42,249 nt of DNA, taken from the NCBI GenBank assembly GCA_902776195.1, contig CACYPF010000018.1, positions 1 through 42,249 on the forward strand. Direction: 5' to 3'. Below the pieces are notes generated by a model that ran no database searches, was not told where the DNA came from, and worked only from the letters and a program-made list of their open reading frames with translations. The translations under genes were made by a program, and so were the position numbers. The stretch is from an uncultured Prevotellaceae bacterium. Its GTDB lineage: Bacteria; Bacteroidota; Bacteroidia; Bacteroidales; Bacteroidaceae. This document shows, one piece after another, positions 1-7,393 of the stretch. How positions within the stretch are numbered: position 1 is the stretch's first letter; every line of letters begins with the position of its first letter.

Positions 1-1
1 C

Positions 2-466
2 TACAGCGCCTTCGAGCGTCATGTGCTGGGAATGGCAGACGAGACCATCACGGTACTGGACAAGGCTGGCAACTATAAGCTGAAACCCTTCCATACCAAC
101 AACACCGCCTATATCGTGAAGTCGGCAAATGAAGGGGAGGTATTCTATGTGGAGAACCGCCAGAAAGAGGGATGGGACAGGACGCTGCCAGGGCATGGTC
201 TGCTGGTATGGCGCATCGATACATCCGACCCCCAGAGATTCACCAAGAACCAGCCAAACAACTTCGTAGGACAGGAGTGTGTGCAACTGCTGGGCGGCAG
301 TCCTATCAGCACAGCCAACCTGTCGCCATCCACCAATGAGGTATGGAAGGACAAGGGAGCGGCTATCAACCTCTTCGACATCAAGGAGCAAGACGGTGTC
401 ATCAGCTTCGATGCCAGTACGGAGGCCACACCTACGGGTATCGTTGACGTACAATCTGGCAGGTGA
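2..466 (+). CDS. M6 family metalloprotease, C-terminal part (cut by window edge, frameshifted near its end)
   Basis: The reading frame is open from base 2, so the gene starts outside the window. The visible 155 residues contain the segment typical of the C-terminal half of secreted M6 (immune inhibitor A-like) proteases: an ENRQK-x-GWD block followed by LPGHGLLVWRID (residues about 50-70 of the fragment). The catalytic HExxH would lie upstream and cannot be seen. The frame stops at TGA 464-466, directly after a GIVDV segment. The expected continuation, a short tail starting YNLAGERV and ending KKIMIK, is encoded in another frame from base 450. The protein is expected to be exported and to hydrolyse extracellular protein. 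Family assignment is fairly sure; whether the gene is still functional is not. Confidence 0.75.
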   Translation, partial: YSAFERHVLGMADETITVLDKAGNYKLKPFHTNNTAYIVKSANEGEVFYVENRQKEGWDRTLPGHGLLVWRIDTSDPQRFTKNQPNNFVGQECVQLLGGSPISTANLSPSTNEVWKDKGAAINLFDIKEQDGVISFDASTEATPTGIVDVQSGR

Positions 467-530
467 GCGTGTGACCGAGGGCTACAAAGGCTTGGTCATC
501 AAGAATGGTAAGAAAATCATGATTAAATAA
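450..530 (+). pseudogene. Displaced C-terminal tail of the M6 protease
   Basis: Bases 450-530 encode YNLAGERV...YKGLVIKNGKK...IK followed by TAA. This is the short conserved C-terminal tail found on many secreted Prevotella and Bacteroides proteins, and it resembles a reduced type IX sorting-like end. It is out of frame with the preceding protease. Loss of one GT from an ancestral GTGT at about 449-452 (giving ...GIVDVYNLAGERV) would explain the break. No slippery heptamer is visible that would favour programmed frameshifting. Confidence 0.65.
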
Positions 531-555
531 GGAGTTAATCAGTTAGAGTAACTCC
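531..555. terminator. Weak inverted repeat between convergent genes
   Basis: GGAGTTA (531-537) pairs with TAACTCC (549-555) around an 11-nt loop. It sits just after the M6 tail stop and overlaps the last codons of the leftward glycosyltransferase. There is no T-tract, so termination is uncertain. Confidence 0.25.
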
Positions 556-1655
556 CGATAAACATCCAGTACTTGAGAGGCGACATCGGTGCCACGGAAG
601 CGCCTGATGTACTGTTGACTGGCTTGGATGCGCGCTGTCCTGCCGTCAGCATCGGAGAGACTGGAGAGGATGGCTGCAGCCATACCCTCGACATCATCGG
701 GGTCGACATACAGGCAATGGGGACCTCCTGCCTCCTCTAAGCAGGAACCGGTACAGGCGACAACGGGGAGTCCTGCTGCGATAGCCTCGATGATGGGGAT
801 GCCGAAACCCTCATAACGGGAGGGATAGACAAAAGCCTCGGCAAGACTATAGATAATGGCGAGGTCTGTATCAGGGACACCACTCAACAGGTGGATGCGG
901 TTGTTCTGAGGCAGTTCCTGCGCATACTTGGTCTGTCGTCCCACTGCGACGAGATGAATATCAGAGGGCAGCAGTTCCAATGCCTTGGCAGCAAGGAGTA
1001 GATTCTTACGACGTTCGATAGTACCCACGTTCAGGACAAAGCGCTCGGGGAGGTCGTAATAACTGCGAACCTGTTGTTTCTCCGCTTCTGAGAAGGTGGA
1101 AGAGAAACGAGGCGCACAACTCTGATAGATGAGTCGGATGCGCTCCTCAGAGACATTCCCCAACTCCATGATATCCTGTTTAGTACGCTCGCTGATGGCA
1201 ATGATGCGGTCAGCCTCCTGCAGTGTCTTGCGAAATTTCCATGCATAGAGTTTGGTATCTATCCAGTGGTAATACTCTGGATGACGTAGGAAGATGAGGT
1301 CGTGGATGGTGACCACCGTCCGAATACCCTTTTTACGGATACCGATGGGCAGTTCGCCACTAAGTCCATGGTAGAGTTGCACACCATCACGCAGGAGGTC
1401 GTTGACAATACCATAGGAACGCCAGAGGAAAGATGGCTGACGGATGATGGCTGATGCGTCAGGATAACGGAACTGGGCAGTGTCCCCTATATTAATCTGA
1501 TTGCTCAGAACGTCCCTACCTTTATCTGGGGCATAGAGAAGATACTGCATATCAGGGTCGTTACGACGGATGAGGTCGTTGACCAGAGTGCGTCCGTAGC
1601 TTCCCAAGCCTGTGGCATTCCGCACTATCCGTTTAGCATCAAAACCGACAATCAT
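543..1655 (-). CDS. GT4-type glycosyltransferase (family 1 fold)
   Basis: A 370-residue GT-B enzyme expected to transfer a sugar from a nucleotide donor onto a cell-surface glycan at the cytoplasmic face of the inner membrane. The N-terminal domain has the glycine-rich GLGSYGR loop (residues 16-22). The C-terminal donor domain begins with VGTIERRKN (about 210-218) and carries the E-x7-E motif (E282 and E290 in YEGFGIPIIE), the signature of GT4. Length is normal for the family. It lies 45 bp downstream of rffA on the same strand with no promoter between, so both are probably co-transcribed. Acceptor and sugar cannot be told from sequence. Confidence 0.85.
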   Translation of the reverse strand: MIVGFDAKRIVRNATGLGSYGRTLVNDLIRRNDPDMQYLLYAPDKGRDVLSNQINIGDTAQFRYPDASAIIRQPSFLWRSYGIVNDLLRDGVQLYHGLSGELPIGIRKKGIRTVVTIHDLIFLRHPEYYHWIDTKLYAWKFRKTLQEADRIIAISERTKQDIMELGNVSEERIRLIYQSCAPRFSSTFSEAEKQQVRSYYDLPERFVLNVGTIERRKNLLLAAKALELLPSDIHLVAVGRQTKYAQELPQNNRIHLLSGVPDTDLAIIYSLAEAFVYPSRYEGFGIPIIEAIAAGLPVVACTGSCLEEAGGPHCLYVDPDDVEGMAAAILSSLSDADGRTARIQASQQYIRRFRGTDVASQVLDVYRELL

Positions 1656-1660
1656 TCTTA

Positions 1661-1687
1661 AATGTGAAATGTGAAATGATGAAATGG
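1661..1687. repeat. Heptamer array (AAATGTG-like) between rffA and the GT4 gene
   Basis: Imperfect units of TGAAATG repeat about three times in the short gap between two co-directional genes. Same class as the arrays at 2866-2920 and 6515-6550. Confidence 0.6.
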
Positions 1688-1700
1688 GGTTTTCTATTCC

Positions 1701-2828
1701 TCAATTTTTTAATTCTTCAACGATTAGTTGTGCGATGCGTATGGCATCGTCGTCACTCAGCTCATAGAAGAGAGGGAGACGGACGAGGCAGTCGCCATAG
1801 CGGTCACAGTTCGTCAGGGGTGCACCATGGAACTGATCCTTGTAGTAGGCACTGGAGTGCAAGGGCAGATAATGGAAGGTGGTCTGGATGCCCTGTTCCT
1901 TGAGTGCTGCCATCAGACGGGTACGCTGTTCCAAGGACTGGCACACGAGATAGTACATGTGTCCGTTATTGGTGGCATAGTCGGGAATCTGCGGTAACTG
2001 GATGCCGTACTGCTCGACATTGCCACGCAGGATGCCGTCGTAGATATTCCAGATATGGATGCGTTTGCCCTGTATGTCCTCCAACTGCTCCAGCTGTGCC
2101 CATAGGAAGGCTGCATTGAACTCAGAGGGGAGGAATGACGAGCCGATGTCGCACCACCCGTACTTATTCACCATACCCCGGTAGAACTCCGCACGGTTGG
2201 TGCCCTTCTCCCAAATAATCTCAGAGCGGCGGATGAAACGCTCGTCGTTGACCACCAGCATACCACCCTCTCCGCAGTTGATGTTTTTCGTCTCATGGAA
2301 AGAGAATGCCCCTAAATGACCAATACTACCCAACGGACGACCCTTATAGAAAGAGTCAATGCTATGAGCAGCGTCCTCGACGACGAGGAGGTGATGCTCC
2401 TCCGCAAGTTGCATGATGGCATCCATGTCGCAGGCGACACCCGCATAATGAACGACGACGATGACCTTCGTATGCCCGTTGATGAGCGGACGGATGGTAT
2501 CAACGGTGATATTGGGATTGTCGGCACCACTGTCGGCAAACACGACCTTGGCACCCTCACGGAGGAAGGCGATGGCAGACGACACGAAGGTATAGGACGG
2601 TACGATGACCTCGTCACCCGGTTTCAGCTCACAGAGCATGGCACACATCTCCAGCGCATCAGTTCCTGAGGTGGTGAGGAGACATTTCTTAAAGCCATAA
2701 CGTTCCTCGAAGAAAGCATGGCACTTCTTGGTGAAATCGCCATTTCCCGACATCGTCATCGAGCCACACACCACTTTCATATAATCGAGTTCACGACCCG
2801 AACAGTAAGGTTTATTAAATGGAATCAT
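1701..2828 (-). CDS. rffA: dTDP-4-amino-4,6-dideoxygalactose transaminase (RffA/WecE)
   Basis: A 375-residue PLP enzyme of the DegT/DnrJ/EryC1/StrS family that converts dTDP-4-keto-6-deoxyglucose to dTDP-Fuc4N using glutamate. It aligns end to end with E. coli WecE (376 residues), including MIPFNKP at the start, PSYTFVSTA-like residues 77-85, VVHYAGVACDMD at 125-136, VVEDAAHS at 149-156 and the SFHETKN segment with the Schiff-base lysine K181. The other enterobacterial common antigen genes are absent here. It probably feeds the adjacent GT4 enzyme or a surface glycan. It is transcribed leftward from a TAnnTTTG promoter at 2850-2857. Confidence 0.9.
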   Translation of the reverse strand: MIPFNKPYCSGRELDYMKVVCGSMTMSGNGDFTKKCHAFFEERYGFKKCLLTTSGTDALEMCAMLCELKPGDEVIVPSYTFVSSAIAFLREGAKVVFADSGADNPNITVDTIRPLINGHTKVIVVVHYAGVACDMDAIMQLAEEHHLLVVEDAAHSIDSFYKGRPLGSIGHLGAFSFHETKNINCGEGGMLVVNDERFIRRSEIIWEKGTNRAEFYRGMVNKYGWCDIGSSFLPSEFNAAFLWAQLEQLEDIQGKRIHIWNIYDGILRGNVEQYGIQLPQIPDYATNNGHMYYLVCQSLEQRTRLMAALKEQGIQTTFHYLPLHSSAYYKDQFHGAPLTNCDRYGDCLVRLPLFYELSDDDAIRIAQLIVEELKN

Positions 2829-2849
2829 GGTTTTCTATGTAATTTTTGG

Positions 2850-2857
2850 CAAAATTA
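2850..2857 (-). promoter_or_regulatory. -7 element for the rffA-GT4 operon
   Basis: On the minus strand this reads TAATTTTG, matching TAnnTTTG, 22 bp before the rffA ATG. No TTG lies 20 bp upstream; that position falls in the heptamer array 2866-2920. Confidence 0.65.
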
Positions 2858-2865
2858 CGAAGAAA

Positions 2866-2920
2866 AAATGAGAAATGTGAAATGAGAAATAAGAAATTTA
2901 AATGAAGGAATGAGGAAATG
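2866..2920. repeat. Heptamer array between divergent promoters
   Basis: About seven imperfect units of AAATGAG/AAATGTG/AAATAAG fill the space between the minus-strand -7 box (2850-2857) and the plus-strand -7 box (2933-2940), where both -33 regions should be. The sequence is strongly purine-biased on the plus strand. Confidence 0.7.
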
Positions 2921-2932
2921 ATAAAAAAGTTG

Positions 2933-2940
2933 TACTTTTG
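2933..2940 (+). promoter_or_regulatory. -7 element for the gtrA-GT operon
   Basis: TACTTTTG matches TAnnTTTG and ends only 9 bp before the GtrA ATG at 2950. The transcript should therefore be leaderless or have a leader of a few bases. No -33 TTG is present at the usual distance. Confidence 0.65.
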
Positions 2941-2949
2941 CAGTTGGAT

Positions 2950-3333
2950 ATGAAAAAAGAGACGATAGGAGAGGTGATGCGGTTCGGCATTGTGGGGGTA
3001 ATATCCACAGCACTGCACTACGGTATCTATTGGGTGCTGCAACACTGGATAGAGGTGAATATCGCCTATACCATCGGTTATGGACTGAGTTTCCTGGTGA
3101 ACTACTACCTGACGGCTCATTTCACGTTCCATGAGAAGGCGACGAAGAAGAACGGAATCGGTTTCGGTGGTGCCCACCTGTTTAACTACTGTCTTCAGAT
3201 TGCCCTGCTGAATTTCTGGCTGTGGGTCGGACTAAGCAAGGAGGTTGCCCCATTAGGAGTCTATGCCATTGCCGTTCCCACCAACTTCCTCCTCGTCCGT
3301 TTTGTCTTCAAGCATTTTAAACATGATGAATAA
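2950..3333 (+). CDS. GtrA-like polyprenyl-phosphate sugar flippase
   Basis: A 127-residue membrane protein of the GtrA/DPMS-flippase family, thought to move polyprenyl-phosphate-linked sugar from the cytoplasmic to the periplasmic leaflet. It shows four hydrophobic helices, the family-typical N-terminal FGIVGVISTALHYGIYW segment and the FLVNYYLTAHFTF motif between helices 2 and 3. I chose ATG 2950 because the promoter -7 box ends at 2940 and in-frame codons further upstream would lie inside it. It heads a tightly packed rightward operon with two GT87 genes and a GT2 gene and overlaps the next start. Confidence 0.85.
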   Translation: MKKETIGEVMRFGIVGVISTALHYGIYWVLQHWIEVNIAYTIGYGLSFLVNYYLTAHFTFHEKATKKNGIGFGGAHLFNYCLQIALLNFWLWVGLSKEVAPLGVYAIAVPTNFLLVRFVFKHFKHDE

Positions 3334-4489
3334 AATTCGAGAATTCTTCTCAAAACCGTTTTTCAGCGACTATCGCACGCTGTTCGGGTTATGGATGCTG
3401 TTGCCCATTATCATGTGGCTGACAAAGATGACGCGTGCCAACAACTACGACATCTATCGTGGTTCGTTCTGGAATGCGGTACGAGGGTGGAACCTCTACA
3501 TGCCGAATCCTGCGGAGTATGCTGACAGCCATCACTATGGTCCGCTGTTCTCCTTGTTGTTCGCACCCTTTGCCATCGGTCCTAAATGGATAGGACTGCT
3601 GTTGTGGGGTATCGCCTTGACCCTGTTCCTTTACTGGGCTATCCGCAAGTCACAATTCACGAAATACCAGCAGGTGTTCATCCTGTGGTTCTGTGCCCAT
3701 GAGATGCTGACGGCACTCTTTATGCAGCAGTTTAATATCGCCATTGCAGCCACCATCCTGCTTGCCTACTACCTCATTGAGAAGGAGAAAGACTTCTGGG
3801 CAGCGTTCTTTATCATGTTGGGTACTTTTGTGAAGGCATATAGCATTGTAGGACTCGCCTTCTTATTCTTCTCGAAACACAAGGGGAAGTTGATTGGCGG
3901 ACTGCTGTTTTGGGCAGTGATCATGTTCGTGGCACCAATGCCTTTCTTCCATGGATGGGACTATATTGTCAGCCAGTATCATGAGTGGTACCTCTCCTTG
4001 GTTGAGAAGAACTCGCTGAACGCAGGCTCTATCATGCAGAATATCTCCCTGCTAGGGATGGTACACCGTGTGACAGGCTTGCAATTCAGCAACCTCTGGT
4101 TAATCATCCCCGGTATGGTGCTGTTTGCCCTACCTTATCTACGTATTGACCAATATAAAAATGTAGCTTTCCGGCAGACCCTGCTTGCGTCAGTGATGAT
4201 GTTCATCATCCTATTCTCCACGGGCAGTGAGTCAAGTGGCTATATCACCCCGTTCATCGGTATCGTCATCTGGTATACGGCAGTACCTTGGCAGCGCAAC
4301 GGATGGGACATCTTCCTGTTGGTGTTCGCCTTCATTCTGTCGAGCATGTCGCCCAGCGACCTCTTCCCTGCCTATCTGCGTAAGGAGTTTGTACAGCCCT
4401 ATGCCCTGAAGGCACTACCCGTCACCATTATCTGGTTGAAACTTTGTTACGAAATGCTTACAAAAAATTATGGAAATATCAGTCATTAG
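3323..4489 (+). CDS. GT87-like (DUF2029) polyprenol-dependent glycosyltransferase, first copy
   Basis: A polytopic protein of 388 residues with about ten predicted membrane helices. The acidic residues and an HHYGPLFSLLFAP-type loop after helix 1 resemble the GT87 family (PimE-like mannosyltransferases), which use polyprenyl-phosphate sugars in the periplasm. Tandem ATGs at 3323 and 3326 overlap the end of gtrA, so translation is probably coupled. The frame is open further upstream, but that part only shadows gtrA. It ends inside the GT2 gene (20-bp overlap). With GtrA and the GT2 enzyme it fits a synthesis-flip-transfer pathway; the sugar is unknown. Confidence 0.7.
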   Translation: MMNKIREFFSKPFFSDYRTLFGLWMLLPIIMWLTKMTRANNYDIYRGSFWNAVRGWNLYMPNPAEYADSHHYGPLFSLLFAPFAIGPKWIGLLLWGIALTLFLYWAIRKSQFTKYQQVFILWFCAHEMLTALFMQQFNIAIAATILLAYYLIEKEKDFWAAFFIMLGTFVKAYSIVGLAFLFFSKHKGKLIGGLLFWAVIMFVAPMPFFHGWDYIVSQYHEWYLSLVEKNSLNAGSIMQNISLLGMVHRVTGLQFSNLWLIIPGMVLFALPYLRIDQYKNVAFRQTLLASVMMFIILFSTGSESSGYITPFIGIVIWYTAVPWQRNGWDIFLLVFAFILSSMSPSDLFPAYLRKEFVQPYALKALPVTIIWLKLCYEMLTKNYGNISH

Positions 4490-5396
4490 TCCAGTATATG
4501 GAGCACCGACCCTGTTGCACGAATTGGTGCGGCAGATAGAGGAGACCGTCAGTAAGTTGACCGCAGAGTATGAGATTATCCTTGTGGAAGATCATAGTCC
4601 CGACAACAGCCGGGAGATTATCACCGAAATCTGTGAGAAGAACAAAAGGGTGAAGGGCGTGTTCCTCAGCAGGAACTTCGGACAGCAGTATGCGCTGAAC
4701 GCTGGTTTCGACCTGTCGACGGGCGATTATGTGGTGACCCTCGACTGTGACCTGCAGAACCCACCCGCACAGATCAAAGACCTCTACGAGAAAATCAAAG
4801 AGGGGTACGATATCGTGTTCGCATCGAGACAGAACCGCCCAGACAACTTCTTCATGACGCAGGGGTCGCACCTGTTTAACAAACTGATGGGATTCCTCAC
4901 AGACACCAAACAAGACGAGGCGGTCGCTGAGTTTGCCATCTACCGCAGGAAAGTGGTGGATGCCATGGCTGAGATGGGTGACTACCGCCGCTACTATCCG
5001 CTGATGAACCAATGGGTGGGTTTCAAAACGGCAAAAGTAATGGTCAACCATGACGAGCGGACGGACGGTAAAGAGTCGTCATACTCCATGCGCAAGCGTA
5101 TCGACCTTGCCGTGACGACCGCTGTGTCGTTCTCCACGAAGTCGTTACGACTAATTGTCTATTTCGGAGTGCTCATCACCTTCTTCGCCATCATCCTCGC
5201 CCTCATTCTTACCATCAAGACCTTGGTGATGGACACGAGGGTCAGCGGATGGGTGACCCTGTTCGTCTCCATGTGGTTTATCGCCGGTATCCTTGTCACA
5301 GTGATCGGTGTCGTTGCGGTATACATCGGCAACATTTTTGATGAGGTGAAGCACCGTCCGTCCTATATTATTGATGAGAAACTGAATTTCGAATGA
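4470..5396 (+). CDS. GT2 polyprenyl-phosphate glycosyltransferase (GtrB/DPM1-like)
   Basis: A 308-residue enzyme with an N-terminal GT-A domain: VSPVYGAP at 5-12, VEDHSPDNS near 40 and the DxD-type motif LDCDLQNPP near 92. Two membrane helices follow (about 228-252 and 262-286). This is the layout of GtrB and bacterial DPM synthases, which load a hexose onto undecaprenyl phosphate on the cytoplasmic side. It starts within the end of the upstream GT87 gene and overlaps the next by ATGA (5393-5396). It is the likely source of the donor used by the flanking GT87 proteins. Confidence 0.85.
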   Translation: MEISVISPVYGAPTLLHELVRQIEETVSKLTAEYEIILVEDHSPDNSREIITEICEKNKRVKGVFLSRNFGQQYALNAGFDLSTGDYVVTLDCDLQNPPAQIKDLYEKIKEGYDIVFASRQNRPDNFFMTQGSHLFNKLMGFLTDTKQDEAVAEFAIYRRKVVDAMAEMGDYRRYYPLMNQWVGFKTAKVMVNHDERTDGKESSYSMRKRIDLAVTTAVSFSTKSLRLIVYFGVLITFFAIILALILTIKTLVMDTRVSGWVTLFVSMWFIAGILVTVIGVVAVYIGNIFDEVKHRPSYIIDEKLNFE

Positions 5397-6622
5397 GCAA
5401 AAAGATCTTTGAGAACAAGTATTTCTGGTGGGGACTGGGACTCGTCATCGTCCTCATCGCTACCTCCGTGGAGGTTTTCCGTGGCAGGAACACCAATTAT
5501 TTTGACTATCAGGACTCCACCCGAATGTTCTGGGAGGGACTGAGTCCCTATAACTTAGAGTATGCACAGGCACACCAGATATATTTCCTTTACTCCCCTG
5601 TGTTCAGTGTTCTCTTCGCTCCCATCTTCTTTCTGCCATGGTGGTTAGGACCCTATATATGGAACATCGGCAACTACACCCTTTTCTCACTTGCCATCAA
5701 ATGGCTGCCCCAGCAACTGGAGAAATACAAGCTCTATATCTTCATTTTTCTGTTGTCGGTAGTGCTGCAGACCGTGTTCTGCTATCAGCATAACATCATC
5801 GTCGCATATATCTATATCTTCGCCTTCATCCTGCTGGAGCGAGGAAAAGGTTTCTGGGCAGTCTTCCTCATCATGCTGTCAGCAACAACGAAGATATACG
5901 GTGCCGCCGAGCTTGCTATCCTATTCTGCTATCCCAAGACATGGCGCAACTTCGGGTATGCCGCACTCTGCGGGGCTTTCTTCCTGCTGCTGCCTGCCAT
6001 TAATACCAACTTCGACAATGTCTTTGTGCTCTACCAGCAGATGTTTGACATGATAGCGGCTCATCATAGTGATTCCGATTTCACAGGAATCCTGTTTGCA
6101 CGAGGGCTGAAACCCTTCCTGCTGCCCAACTACCGTCTGGTGCAGCTAACGACGATGGGCATCCTCGCTGTCCTTTTCTTCTGGCGTTATAAACGATGGA
6201 GCGACTTCCGCTTCCGGGTACGGGCATTAGGGGTACTGACAGGGTTTATGATACTCTTCAGCGACTGTCCCGAGACCCACACCTATATCATCACCTTCCC
6301 CTTCTACGCCATGGCTTTCTGGTTGCAGGAAAAGCGGACGTGGTTAGACTGGACACTGTTCTGGTCGTTGGTGGTGAATTTCTGTATTCTGCCTACCGAT
6401 GTGCTCTGCCCCGCCTGGTTGCATAACTTCGTTCACCGCACGTTCTGGCTGGATGTATATACGTATTTCTTCTGCTGGCTGAGAATGATATGGTTGGCAG
6501 TGGGACCGGAAATAGAAATGAAGGGAATGAAAGAAATGAAAGGAATGAGTCATCGACGAAGTCGCTTTTACAAAGAGCGAAGCTCGACTAAAAGAAATGA
6601 AAATGAAGAAATGGGGAAATGA
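5393..6622 (+). CDS. GT87-like (DUF2029) glycosyltransferase, second copy, with repeat-derived C-terminus
   Basis: A polytopic protein of 409 residues with about ten membrane helices, similar in layout to the copy at 3323 (N-terminal helix, YFDYQDSTRMFWEGLSPYN loop, FLYSPVFSVLFAP). It starts by ATGA overlap with the GT2 gene. The last 40 or so residues, after WLAVGPEIE, are not membrane-like: they are encoded by GAAATGAA-type tandem repeats and a 19-bp dispersed repeat (6549-6567), giving a Lys/Arg/Glu/Met-rich tail. That tail is probably a recent extension caused by repeat insertion. The two GT87 copies presumably add different sugars or act in succession. Confidence 0.7.
   Translation: MSKKIFENKYFWWGLGLVIVLIATSVEVFRGRNTNYFDYQDSTRMFWEGLSPYNLEYAQAHQIYFLYSPVFSVLFAPIFFLPWWLGPYIWNIGNYTLFSLAIKWLPQQLEKYKLYIFIFLLSVVLQTVFCYQHNIIVAYIYIFAFILLERGKGFWAVFLIMLSATTKIYGAAELAILFCYPKTWRNFGYAALCGAFFLLLPAINTNFDNVFVLYQQMFDMIAAHHSDSDFTGILFARGLKPFLLPNYRLVQLTTMGILAVLFFWRYKRWSDFRFRVRALGVLTGFMILFSDCPETHTYIITFPFYAMAFWLQEKRTWLDWTLFWSLVVNFCILPTDVLCPAWLHNFVHRTFWLDVYTYFFCWLRMIWLAVGPEIEMKGMKEMKGMSHRRSRFYKERSSTKRNENEEMGK
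6515..6612. repeat. Repeat block in the 3' end of the second GT87 gene
   Basis: GAAATGAA-like units run from 6515 to 6550, then comes the dispersed 19-mer at 6549-6567 with a partly complementary arm AGCGAAGCTCGACT (6578-6591), then more GAAATGAA units (6593-6612). The block is read in frame as the tail of the GT87 protein. Confidence 0.6.
6549..6567. repeat. Dispersed 19-bp repeat, copy inside the GT87 gene
   Basis: Same 19 bases as at 40027-40045. Here it is flanked by GAAATGAA tandem units and read in frame as SHRRSR. Confidence 0.75.
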
Positions 6623-6626
6623 GGAT

Positions 6627-7385
6627 ATGGCTATGAGATTGAAAAGGAGATATATTATATACCTATTATTGCTGTTGCCATTGGCAATACAGGCACAAAA
6701 GGTGCCGGCATCGCATACCTTTACGGTAAATGGTGTACGGTTTAAGATGAACTTCGTGCAGGGCGGTACCTTTATGATGGGAGCATTGCCGAACGACGCA
6801 CTTGCTGATGCCGACGAGGTGAGACACAAAGTGCGGGTGTATAGTTTCTATATCGGTGAGACAGAAGTGACCCAAGCCTTATGGGAGGCTGTGATGCCCA
6901 AGAACCGTTCGAAACAGAAGGGTGCCGACCGACCTGTGGAGTATGTCACATGGGAACAATGTCAGGAGTTTGTCGCACGGCTTAACCGACTGACTGGCAA
7001 ACATTTCCGTCTTCCCACAGAGGCAGAGTGGGAATATGCCGCACGAGGAGGACGGAAGTCGAAAGGCTATCTCTATGCAGGCAGCAACAATCCTGATGAG
7101 GTCGCCTATACCTTGACCTATGACTTTGACGACCACCACAAATCTGTAGGTCGTTTAAAACCAAACGAGTTAGGACTCTATGACATGTCGGGTAATGTCT
7201 GGGAGTTCTGCCAAGACTGGTACAAGAAGACCCCAACGGGTAAATCCTCCAGCAGTTTCCACGTCATCCGTGGTGGTTCCTACGACTGTGACGCTCGTTA
7301 CAGCCGTGTCACTAACCGTTTCATGTATGACGTTCGGCGCAGGAGAATGGAAGTAGGATTCAGATTAGTATTATCGATACAATAA
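6627..7385 (+). CDS. Secreted SUMF1/FGE-sulfatase-domain protein (non-canonical active site)
   Basis: About 252 residues with a signal peptide (MRLKRRY then a leucine-rich core, cleavage near IQAQ) and one SUMF1 domain: GGTFMMGA, ETEVTQALWEAV, RLPTEAEWEYAARGG, GLYDMSGNVWEFCQDWY and RGGSYDCDARYSR. True formylglycine-generating enzymes need two cysteines in the GS-x-x-C-x4-C loop. Here the first is present and the second is replaced by serine, so cysteine oxidation on sulfatases is unlikely. A binding or structural role is more plausible. ATG 6627 and 6633 are both possible; upstream in-frame ATGs lie within the preceding gene. It is last in the operon and its stop is 8 bp from a convergent gene. 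Confidence 0.8.
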   Translation: MAMRLKRRYIIYLLLLLPLAIQAQKVPASHTFTVNGVRFKMNFVQGGTFMMGALPNDALADADEVRHKVRVYSFYIGETEVTQALWEAVMPKNRSKQKGADRPVEYVTWEQCQEFVARLNRLTGKHFRLPTEAEWEYAARGGRKSKGYLYAGSNNPDEVAYTLTYDFDDHHKSVGRLKPNELGLYDMSGNVWEFCQDWYKKTPTGKSSSSFHVIRGGSYDCDARYSRVTNRFMYDVRRRRMEVGFRLVLSIQ

Positions 7386-7393
7386 CGAAGCAC

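Noticed and set aside
446-470. Programmed ribosomal frameshifting in the M6 protease
   Set aside because: No slippery heptamer, stimulatory hairpin or internal Shine-Dalgarno-like sequence is visible at the shift.
4479-5051. A 190-residue minus-strand frame across the GT2 gene
   Set aside because: The plus-strand GT2 motifs are unmistakable and the antisense frame shows no domain.
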